Source: JBKPHS01 sp046729975 (GTDB taxonomy: Bacteria; Actinomycetota; Thermoleophilia; Solirubrobacterales; Thermoleophilaceae). From it: a DNA stretch of 13,635 nt. A model generated the notes under the pieces. The model saw nothing but the letters and a program-made list of their open reading frames with translations, did no database searches and was not told the origin of the DNA. How positions within the stretch are numbered: the stretch's first letter is position 1; every line of letters begins with the position of its first letter. Below, one piece after another: positions 1-5,435 of this stretch. The DNA is taken from NCBI GenBank assembly GCA_046729975.1, contig JBKPHS010000186.1, positions 1 to 13,635 of the forward strand, given 5' to 3'. A program made the position numbers and the translations under genes.

Positions 1-156
1 GACGACGGCACGGTAGTGGTGGAGCTGCGCGTGGCGGCGGACGACGTCGGGAAGCTGATCGGCCGCGGCGGGCGCACCATCAACGCGCTGCGGACCGTGA
101 TCAGGGCATGCTCCACGAAGCAGGGCACGCGCGTGCTGGTCGACGTGGTGGATTGA
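1..156 (+). CDS. khpA: KH-domain RNA-binding protein, 3' part (KhpA/YlqC type)
   Basis: Frame 1 is open from the window edge to TGA at 154-156, giving the last 51 residues of a small protein. It carries the KH signature KLIGRGGRTINALR, with the GRGG loop that contacts RNA, and ends in LVDVVD. Single-KH proteins of about 75-80 residues with this ending (KhpA, formerly YlqC) bind RNA and usually lie between rpsP and rimM in Firmicutes and Actinobacteria. The rimM gene directly downstream fits that order, so rpsP and ffh would be expected upstream, outside the window. The stop overlaps the TTG start of rimM, which suggests translational coupling. The N-terminus is not visible. Confidence 0.9.
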   Translation, partial: DDGTVVVELRVAADDVGKLIGRGGRTINALRTVIRACSTKQGTRVLVDVVD

Positions 157-647
157 CGGCCTCTGAGCGCCGCGTAGCCACCGGCCGCGTGGGCCGCCCC
201 CACGGCAGAGACGGCAGCTTCCACGTCGAGCAGGCACGCGGTCGCCTCGAGAAGGGAAGCACCGTAACGGTCGCCGGCCGGACGGCCACGATCGAACGCC
301 GGGCTGGAACGGCGGAACGGCCGCTCATTCGGCTGAGCGGCGTCCCGGACCGGGAATCCGCCCGGGTGCTTCGCGGAGAGGCGCTGCTCGTCGCAGATGC
401 CGCGGCGCCCCTCCGCGAGGACGAGTGGCTGGTGGAGGACCTGGTGGGGTGCGAGGTGGAGGGGCTCGGACCGGTCCGGGCCGTGATCCCGGCCCCGTCC
501 TGCGACGTGCTCGAGGTCGGGAACGAGGGCGTGCTCGTCCCGTTCGTCTCAGACGCGATCCGCCGCGTGGACGTCGAGCGTCGTCGCATCGAAGTGGACC
601 ACGCGTTCCTGGCCCTCGAAGAGCCGCCCAGTCCGCAGGCGTCGTGA
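153..647 (+). CDS. rimM: Ribosome maturation factor RimM
   Basis: RimM binds ribosomal protein S19 and assists maturation of the 30S head. With the TTG start at 153 the protein has 164 residues, close to the usual length of about 170. The N-terminal RimM barrel opens with the diagnostic GRVGRPHGRDGSF (residues 11-23). The C-terminal PRC-barrel begins near DEWLVEDLVGCEVEG (about residue 90) and includes VLVPFVSDAIRRVDV. An in-frame ATG at 108 would add 15 residues that merely translate the KH gene in another frame, so I prefer TTG 153, whose codon overlaps the KH stop. GGTGG just before the TTG may serve as ribosome binding site. The 3' end overlaps the trmD start. Pairing of rimM with trmD is widely conserved and links ribosome assembly to tRNA modification. 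Confidence 0.93.
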   Translation: MTASERRVATGRVGRPHGRDGSFHVEQARGRLEKGSTVTVAGRTATIERRAGTAERPLIRLSGVPDRESARVLRGEALLVADAAAPLREDEWLVEDLVGCEVEGLGPVRAVIPAPSCDVLEVGNEGVLVPFVSDAIRRVDVERRRIEVDHAFLALEEPPSPQAS

Positions 648-1333
648 ACATCGACGTCTTCACACTCTTCCCCGAATGGTTCGACTGGTTCCGCGGGCAG
701 CGCCACGTGCGCAACGCGCAGGCGCTGGGACACGAGCTGGACTTCGTCGACCTGCGCGCGACCACGCCGCTGTCCGCGGGCCAGGTGGACGACACTCCCT
801 ACGGTGGCGGAGCGGGGATGGTCGTCCGCGTGGATGTCGTTGCCGCCGCGCTCGAGGCGCGCTACGGCATGGACGCGCTCGAGGTGCGCGAGCGCCGGCG
901 GTTGATCGCACTGGCTGCGGGCGGCCGGCAGTTCGACGACGCGCTGGCGGAGGAGCTGGCGCGCGAGCCCGCGATGACGCTCCTGTGCGGCCGCTACGAG
1001 GGTTTCGACGAGCGCGTGAACGAGACGCTCGCCTCGGACGTCGTCTCGATCGGGCCGTACGTGCTCTCGGGCGGGGAGCTCGCCGCGATGGTCGTCTGCG
1101 ACGCCGTCGTGCGCAAGCTGCCCGGCGCGCTCGGGCACGAGGAGAGCGCAGTCGAGGAATCGTTCAGCCCGGCCCTCGAGGGGGCGCCGGAGTATCCGCA
1201 CTACACGCGACCCGCGGATTGGCGTGGGCACGAGGTGCCCGAGATCCTGCTCTCGGGAGACCACCGCCGCATCCGCGAATGGCGGCTGGCGCAGAGCCGT
1301 GGCCGCCGTCATCCGGGCCCGCGGCCTCGCTGA
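644..1333 (+). CDS. trmD: tRNA (guanine37-N1)-methyltransferase TrmD
   Basis: TrmD transfers methyl from S-adenosylmethionine to N1 of G37 in tRNAs with G at position 36, preventing +1 frameshifts. The GTG start at 644 overlaps the rimM stop and gives 229 residues beginning NIDVFTLFPEWFDWF, a typical TrmD N-terminus. The SPOUT trefoil-knot cofactor site is visible as YGGGAGMVVR (53-62), LLCGRYEGFDERV (113-125) and SIGPYVLSGGELAAM (135-149). Arg157 corresponds to E. coli Arg154. At the position of the catalytic E. coli Asp169 (EDSF), this protein has Glu172 (EESF), an uncommon substitution. The C-terminal tRNA-binding part retains PHYTRPADWRGHEVPEILLSG and ends shortly after REWRLAQSRGR. Identity is not in doubt. 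Confidence 0.96.
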   Translation: MNIDVFTLFPEWFDWFRGQRHVRNAQALGHELDFVDLRATTPLSAGQVDDTPYGGGAGMVVRVDVVAAALEARYGMDALEVRERRRLIALAAGGRQFDDALAEELAREPAMTLLCGRYEGFDERVNETLASDVVSIGPYVLSGGELAAMVVCDAVVRKLPGALGHEESAVEESFSPALEGAPEYPHYTRPADWRGHEVPEILLSGDHRRIREWRLAQSRGRRHPGPRPR

Positions 1334-1357
1334 CAAGCCGGACGCCTCCGCTACCAT
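1330..1357 (+). promoter_or_regulatory. Candidate sigma-70-type promoter for rplS
   Basis: CTGACA (1330-1335) and TACCAT (1352-1357) are separated by 16 bp and resemble -35 and actinobacterial TANNNT -10 boxes. The -35 box overlaps the trmD stop codon. Transcription would start near 1364, giving a leader of about 48 nt before rplS. A separate promoter would let rplS be expressed independently of rimM-trmD. The match is by eye only. Confidence 0.4.
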
Positions 1358-1408
1358 GCGCGCTGCGCGCAGGTCCATGGGCAACGCCCACGCCGCGCGC
1401 CTTCTTTT
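1358..1408 (+). promoter_or_regulatory. Structured rplS leader, possible attenuator
   Basis: Two small perfect hairpins follow the candidate -10 box: GCGCG-CTG-CGCGC (1358-1370) and TGGGC-AAC-GCCCA (1378-1390). A third GCGCGC (1395-1400) can pair with 1365-1370 instead, enclosing the second hairpin. It is followed by the pyrimidine-rich CTTCTTTT (1401-1408), the layout of an intrinsic terminator with a competing upstream hairpin. No Shine-Dalgarno sequence precedes the rplS ATG. Leader-based autoregulation is common for ribosomal proteins and an L19 leader is known in Bacillus, but similarity to it is not claimed. Confidence 0.3.
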
Positions 1409-1411
1409 GCC

Positions 1412-2059
1412 ATGAGCAAGGTCATCGAAAGCCTCGAGAGTGCGCAGCTCAGGACCGTTCCGGCCTTCCAGGCGGGCGATCGTGTGAGGGTTCACTTCCA
1501 GGTCGTGGAAGGGACTCGCCGCCGGACCCAGGTCTTCGAGGGGATCGTGATCAAGCGGCAGGGAAACGGGCTGAGAGAGACCTTCACGGTGCGAAAGCAG
1601 TCGTTCGGTGTCGGCGTCGAGCGCACGTTTCCGCTGCACTCCCCGAAGATCGAGCGGATCGAGGTGGCCAGCAGAGGCGACGTGCGGCGGGCCAAGCTCT
1701 ACTACCTGAGAGGACGCGTCGGGCGGCGCGCCCGGGTCCGGGAGCGCCAGTACACCGGTGCCGAGCGGGAGGTTGTGCCGGCGGCCGAGCCGGAGGCCTT
1801 CGACGCGGAGGGCCCGCAGGACGCCGCGGAAGTGCTGCCGGAGGGCGCCGAGGAAGCCGGCGAGGAGCCGGTCGAGGGTGAGGCGGCGCAGCCGGAGGAC
1901 GCGGCGCAGCCCGAGCCCGGGGAGAGCGAGGCCGGCGAGCCGGCCGCGCAGGAGGCCACCGGCGAGCAGGACGCCGCGCCGCCTGAGGCCGAGGGGGACG
2001 AGCCCGGTGCCGCAGACCGGGCCGAGGAGGAGAACCAAGCGGCTTCGCGCGAGTCGTGA
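1412..2059 (+). CDS. rplS: Large-subunit ribosomal protein bL19 with long acidic C-terminal tail
   Basis: bL19 sits at the 30S-50S interface. Residues 1-114 cover the whole family, from MSKVIESLESAQLRTVPAFQAGD through VFEGIVIKRQGNGLRETFTVRK and FPLHSPKIERIEV to RRAKLYYLRGRVGRRARVRE. Normal bL19 ends around there (about 115 residues). This protein continues for another 100 residues, almost only Glu, Ala, Pro, Gly, Gln and Asp with hardly any basic residue, and is predicted to be disordered. The reading frame is unbroken, and the tail fills the space up to lepB, so it is part of the gene. Tails of this kind occur on some actinobacterial ribosomal proteins; its role is unknown. The ATG at 1412 is fixed by homology but has no evident Shine-Dalgarno sequence. 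Confidence 0.95.
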   Translation: MSKVIESLESAQLRTVPAFQAGDRVRVHFQVVEGTRRRTQVFEGIVIKRQGNGLRETFTVRKQSFGVGVERTFPLHSPKIERIEVASRGDVRRAKLYYLRGRVGRRARVRERQYTGAEREVVPAAEPEAFDAEGPQDAAEVLPEGAEEAGEEPVEGEAAQPEDAAQPEPGESEAGEPAAQEATGEQDAAPPEAEGDEPGAADRAEEENQAASRES

Positions 2060-2086
2060 TGGCGCCGACCCGCAGGTAGCCGGCGC

Positions 2087-2692
2087 GTGGCTCGCACCAA
2101 GGAAAGCTCCCGGAGCTCGATAGTCGAGCTCTTCCTGATCGTCGCCGTGGCGCTCGGTCTGGCGCTCGGAATTCAGGCGTTCCTCGTCAAGCCGTTTCGC
2201 ATCCCGAGCGAGTCGATGGTCCCTACCCTCGAGATCAGCCAGCGGGTGCTCGTCGACCGCCTGAGCATGCGCTTCTCGGACCCCGACCGCGGCGACATCG
2301 TCGTCTTCAAGCCGCCAAAGGGCGCCGACGACAACGTCTGCGGCGTCGAGCATCCGGACAACCAGGCGTGTCCGAGACCGACTGCCCAGCGCTCGGACAC
2401 GAATTTCATCAAGCGGATCGTGGCGGTGCCCGGCGACCGCCTCTCGGTCATCGACGGGCGGGTGTACATCGACGGCAAGCGCCAGAACGAGCCCTTCATC
2501 CGCGCCGACGCCAGCTGTGCGATCTGCAACCTCCCGCGGCCGATCACGATTCCGCCGGGATACTTTTTTATGATGGGCGACAACCGTGGGGAAAGCGCCG
2601 ATAGCCGCGAGTGGGGCCCCGTCCCGAAGAAATGGATCATCGGCAACGCCTTCTTCACCTACTGGCCGCCCGGCCGCGCCGGCACGCTCTAG
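2087..2692 (+). CDS. lepB: Signal peptidase I
   Basis: Type I signal peptidase cleaves signal peptides from exported preproteins on the outer face of the cytoplasmic membrane. The protein has 201 residues from GTG 2087, with AGG (2074-2076) as a weak ribosome binding site. Residues 12-34 form one membrane anchor. The catalytic Ser43 lies in PSESMVPTL (40-48) and the general-base Lys109 in FIKRIVAVPGD (107-117). Box E is GDNRGESADSR (164-174), so the Ser/Lys dyad is intact. Two loops carry cysteines: Cys85 and Cys95 (between boxes C and D), and Cys144 and Cys147 in ASCAICNLP. All four lie outside the membrane and could form disulfides. lepB next to rplS and rnhB is the usual actinobacterial arrangement. 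Confidence 0.95.
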   Translation: MARTKESSRSSIVELFLIVAVALGLALGIQAFLVKPFRIPSESMVPTLEISQRVLVDRLSMRFSDPDRGDIVVFKPPKGADDNVCGVEHPDNQACPRPTAQRSDTNFIKRIVAVPGDRLSVIDGRVYIDGKRQNEPFIRADASCAICNLPRPITIPPGYFFMMGDNRGESADSREWGPVPKKWIIGNAFFTYWPPGRAGTL

Positions 2693-2720
2693 CTCGGCCG
2701 GCAGCCGCAGCGGTCGCAAG

Positions 2721-3344
2721 CTGTTCGCCTTCGACCGAGGTCTCGAGCGGCGCTTCGTCGCCGGTGCGGACGAGGCAGGCCGGGGATCCCTGGCGGGACC
2801 GCTCGTCGCCGCGGCGGTGCTGTTCGACGTGGAGCGCCTGTCGCTCTCGGACCGCCGGGCGCTCGCCCGCCTCAACGACTCCAAGCAACACACCGAAGAG
2901 GGCCGCGAGGAGCTCTTTCCGCTAGTCCTCCGGGCGGCCGCAAGGACGGCGATCGTCTCGCGCTGCGTCCGCTGCATCGACGCGCGCGGCCTCCATGTCT
3001 CGAACCTCGACGCCCTGAGGACGGCGCTCCTGCGGGTCGCGACGCCGGAGACGCTGTGCCTCGTCGACGGCTTCAAGGTCCCGGACTTCGGCATCGAGCA
3101 GCGCGCCGTGATCGGCGGCGACTCCACGAGCGCCGCGATCGCGGCGGCCTCGGTGCTCGCGAAGGTCACGCGCGACCGCTACATGCGACGTGCGGAGGAG
3201 CGCCATCCCGGCTGGGACTTCCGGACCAACGTCGGGTATTCCACGCCCGAGCACAGGGCAGCGATCGCCGCCAATGGCGTCTCGCCGCTTCACCGGCTGT
3301 CGTTCGACTCGATCGCGTACACGCAGCTCGCCCTCGAGGGCTGA
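2721..3344 (+). CDS. rnhB: Ribonuclease HII
   Basis: RNase HII nicks RNA in RNA-DNA hybrids and removes single ribonucleotides misincorporated into DNA. The four acidic metal ligands are present: Asp17 and Glu18 in ADEAGRGSLAGPL, Asp116 in LCLVDGFKVP and Asp134 in GGDSTSAAIAAASVLAKV. The GRG substrate-sensing motif is intact. The start is uncertain. Homology begins about FAFDRGLERRF, where the only possible initiator is CTG at 2721 (207 residues). The nearest upstream conventional codon is GTG 2586, which would overlap lepB by 107 bp and add 45 low-complexity residues (rich in Pro, Ala and Ser) that mirror lepB in another frame. I chose CTG 2721 and regard GTG 2586 as the alternative. Function is certain. 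Confidence 0.9.
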   Translation: MFAFDRGLERRFVAGADEAGRGSLAGPLVAAAVLFDVERLSLSDRRALARLNDSKQHTEEGREELFPLVLRAAARTAIVSRCVRCIDARGLHVSNLDALRTALLRVATPETLCLVDGFKVPDFGIEQRAVIGGDSTSAAIAAASVLAKVTRDRYMRRAEERHPGWDFRTNVGYSTPEHRAAIAANGVSPLHRLSFDSIAYTQLALEG

Positions 3345-3353
3345 ACGCTCGAG

Positions 3354-3370
3354 GCCGGGCCGATCCCGGC
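3354..3370. terminator. GC hairpin between convergent rnhB and yraN
   Basis: GCCGGG (3354-3359) and CCCGGC (3365-3370) form a perfect 6-bp stem with a 5-nt loop in the 27 bp between two converging genes. There is no U-tract, so it is not a canonical intrinsic terminator. Its position and symmetry fit a weak bidirectional terminator, as often seen in GC-rich actinobacteria. Confidence 0.4.
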
Positions 3371-3371
3371 A

Positions 3372-3767
3372 TCAGAACGCCCGCTCGATGTGCTCGAGCG
3401 CCAGCAGCTCTCCTGTCGCGCTGAGCGTGACGCCGATGGCGTCGAAGCGGAGCTCGTCCCGGCGCGGCCTGTCGCGGCCGGCCGGGCGAGCCCTCAGCCA
3501 CTCGGCCGCCATCTGTCGCAGTTTCGTTCGCTTCGCCGCGCCGACCGCGTCGAGCGGCCCCGCCGGGCCGGCCGAGCCGCCCGCGATCCGCGTCTTTACC
3601 TCGCAGAAGACGATGCTCCCCGAGTCCGCCGCGACCACGTCGAGCTCTCCGTAGCGGGTCCTGAAGTTGCGCTCGAGGATGCGGTAGCCGCGCCGTGTCA
3701 GGTGATCGGCGGCCAACCGCTCGCCGAGGACGCCCCGGGCGCGGCGCGGGTCTGTCGAAGTCGGCAT
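3372..3767 (-). CDS. yraN: YraN/UPF0102 family nuclease-like protein
   Basis: The 131-residue protein matches the YraN (UPF0102) family, which has a restriction-endonuclease-like core and usually sits near rnhB, comM and dprA, as it does here. Diagnostic segments are RRARGVLGERLAADHLTRRG (8-27), the catalytic-type RTRYGELDVVAAD (36-48, with Glu41 and Asp43) and VFCEVKTR (53-60, with Glu56 and Lys58). These form the E/D-ExK nuclease pattern. The substrate is not established; a role in DNA processing is inferred from the fold and neighbours. The frame extends upstream to 3830, but the first 21 codons lack family similarity. ATG 3767 matches the family start and lies 7 nt after a TAGCGT box, so the mRNA is probably leaderless. 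No Shine-Dalgarno sequence is visible. Confidence 0.9.
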   Translation of the reverse strand: MPTSTDPRRARGVLGERLAADHLTRRGYRILERNFRTRYGELDVVAADSGSIVFCEVKTRIAGGSAGPAGPLDAVGAAKRTKLRQMAAEWLRARPAGRDRPRRDELRFDAIGVTLSATGELLALEHIERAF

Positions 3768-3774
3768 GACCGCG

Positions 3775-3780
3775 ACGCTA
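3775..3780 (-). promoter_or_regulatory. -10 box for probably leaderless yraN
   Basis: On the minus strand TAGCGT (3780 down to 3775) is followed by 7 nt and then ATG 3767. That spacing would place transcription initiation at or next to the start codon. No clear -35 box is seen. Confidence 0.4.
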
Positions 3781-3833
3781 GGGGCATGCGCGTTACGGCA
3801 CAGCACCCGCCGGGGACGAATCGGTGACACGGG

Positions 3834-3856
3834 CGCGACGCACGGCGTGCGTCGCG
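3834..3856. repeat. Perfect 10-bp inverted repeat between yraN and comM
   Basis: CGCGACGCAC (3834-3843) is followed by GGC and then its exact reverse complement GTGCGTCGCG (3847-3856). It lies in the divergent intergenic region, about 53 bp before the comM -10 box and 54 bp from the yraN -10 box. The position almost midway between the two suggests a shared operator. A hairpin in a longer transcript is the alternative. Confidence 0.55.
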
Positions 3857-3889
3857 GACTTGTGGCCGAAACGTCACGCTCGTGCGCCC

Positions 3890-3904
3890 GGCGCGCAGCG
3901 CGCC
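3890..3904. repeat. 7-bp palindrome next to the comM -10 box
   Basis: GGCGCGC (3890-3896), a central A, then GCGCGCC (3898-3904) forms a perfect 15-bp palindrome. It ends 4 bp before the candidate -10 box, in the space where RNA polymerase would bind. A repressor site is plausible. GC-only palindromes also arise by chance in such DNA. Confidence 0.4.
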
Positions 3905-3908
3905 TTCC

Positions 3909-3914
3909 TACATT
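3909..3914 (+). promoter_or_regulatory. -10 box for probably leaderless comM-dprA
   Basis: TACATT (3909-3914) ends 6 nt before the GTG start of comM at 3921. It fits the actinobacterial TANNNT consensus with leaderless spacing. There is no Shine-Dalgarno sequence and no recognisable -35 box. Confidence 0.45.
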
Positions 3915-3920
3915 CGGGCG

Positions 3921-5435
3921 GTGCTCGCAAGCGTCGCCACCTTCGCGCTAGACGGCGTCGACAGTCGTGAGGTCACCGTCGAGGTGGACGTTCGCCGCGG
4001 GCTGCCCACGTTCGCGGTGGTCGGCCTTCCGGACGCCGCGGTCAGGGAGGCTCGCCAGCGAGTGCGGGCCGCGCTCCTCAACTCCGGGCTCGAGTTTCCC
4101 CTGAAGCGTCTCACGGCCAACCTCGCACCCGCGCACGTGAGGAAGGCGGGCCCGGGCTTCGATCTCGCGCTGGCCGCTGCCGTGCTTGCCGCTAGCGGTC
4201 AGGTCCCGCGGGAGAGCGTCGCTGCCTGCGCGCTGTTCGGCGAGCTGTCGCTTGGCGGCGCCCTGCGACCGGTCCGCGGCGCGCTGGCGATGGCCCACGG
4301 CGCTCGCCGCGCCGGCTACCGGCGCGCGGTCGTTCCGGTCGAGAACGCGGGCGAGGCGGCACTCGTGGAAGACATCGATGTGATCGGTGTCCCGAGCCTC
4401 GAACGCCTCGTCGACCTGCTGCACGATCGCTGGCGGCCCGAGCCGGCCGTCCCGGCCGATACGCGCCCCCCGCGCGGGAGCGTGCTCGACCTCGCCGATG
4501 TCCGCGGCCAGGACGACGCCAAGCGCGCCCTCGAGATCGCGGCGGCGGGAGGTCACAACCTGCTGATGATCGGTCCGCCCGGCGCGGGCAAGACGATGCT
4601 CGCGCGCCGGCTGCCGGGCATCCTGCCGCCGCCGAGCCTCGACGAGTCGCTCGAGATCACCCGCATACACAGCGTCGCCGGCCTCTCGGGTGGCAAGCTC
4701 GTCGCTGAACGCCCCTTCAGAGCGCCGCATCACACGATCTCCGCTTCGGGGCTCGTGGGTGGTGGAGCCGTGCCGCGACCCGGCGAGATCACGCTTGCCC
4801 ACCGCGGCGTGCTCTTCCTCGACGAGCTTGGGGAGTTCGCGCGAGGCGCGCTCGAGGCCCTCAGGCAGCCGCTAGAGGACGGTCGCGTCGAGATCATGCG
4901 CGGCCAGCGGTCCCTCCTGTTCCCGGCGGCGACGATGCTGGTCGGGGCGTGCAACCGATGCCCCTGCGCGCGGTCGGAAGACGAGTGCACCTGCACGGCC
5001 GCCGATAGGTCCCGCTACGAGCGCCGCCTGAGCGGACCGCTCCTCGACCGCCTCGACCTCGTGTGCCATGTGGAGTCCGCGCCGGCCGTGGAGCTCCTGA
5101 CCCGGGGCACGGCCGCGGAGAGCTCTACGCCAGTCCGCGAGCGCGTTGCGGCGGCACGCGAGCGAGCGGCCGCACGGCTCACCGGCACCGCGGCACTCTG
5201 CAACGCGGACATGGATGCGCGGCTCACGCGCGAGACCGTGCACTTGACGGCGGACGCCGCCGAGCGGCTCACCGAGGCTGTCCGGTTCGCCGCCCTGACG
5301 GCCCGCGGGACCGATCGCGTACTGCGAATCGCCCGCACGATCGCGGACCTCGCCGCCAGCGCCAAGGTGGCCGCGGAGGACGTGGACGAGGCCCTGGCGT
5401 TCCGCCTCGGCACGGCCGCGGCGGCGGCGGCATGA
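3921..5435 (+). CDS. comM: ComM / YifB family AAA+ ATPase (Mg-chelatase-like)
   Basis: ComM is a hexameric helicase that promotes branch migration when incoming single-stranded DNA recombines during transformation. In species not known to be competent the gene is annotated YifB or magnesium-chelatase-like. From GTG 3921 it has 504 residues, normal for the family. The N-terminal domain begins VLASVATFALDGVDSREVTV and has GLPTFAVVGLPDAAV. The AAA+ core has Walker A GPPGAGKT (218-225), the APHHTIS segment and Walker B LFLDE (298-302). Cysteines 344, 347, 349, 356 and 358 (CNRCPC and CTC) precede the arginine-finger region SGPLLDRLDL. The C-terminal domain is complete. The frame could begin at GTG 3882, but homology starts at 3921. 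The stop overlaps the dprA ATG. Confidence 0.94.
   Translation: MLASVATFALDGVDSREVTVEVDVRRGLPTFAVVGLPDAAVREARQRVRAALLNSGLEFPLKRLTANLAPAHVRKAGPGFDLALAAAVLAASGQVPRESVAACALFGELSLGGALRPVRGALAMAHGARRAGYRRAVVPVENAGEAALVEDIDVIGVPSLERLVDLLHDRWRPEPAVPADTRPPRGSVLDLADVRGQDDAKRALEIAAAGGHNLLMIGPPGAGKTMLARRLPGILPPPSLDESLEITRIHSVAGLSGGKLVAERPFRAPHHTISASGLVGGGAVPRPGEITLAHRGVLFLDELGEFARGALEALRQPLEDGRVEIMRGQRSLLFPAATMLVGACNRCPCARSEDECTCTAADRSRYERRLSGPLLDRLDLVCHVESAPAVELLTRGTAAESSTPVRERVAAARERAAARLTGTAALCNADMDARLTRETVHLTADAAERLTEAVRFAALTARGTDRVLRIARTIADLAASAKVAAEDVDEALAFRLGTAAAAAA

Noticed and set aside
101..3169. A 1022-codon open frame on the minus strand opposite rimM, trmD, rplS, lepB and rnhB.
   Set aside because: The plus strand is filled by five well-identified genes. 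High GC removes stop codons from antisense frames, and the translation is Arg/Ser/Ala-rich with no recognisable domain.
3948..4802. A 284-codon minus-strand frame inside comM.
   Set aside because: It is fully within the conserved AAA+ gene and has no motif, start context or ribosome binding site.
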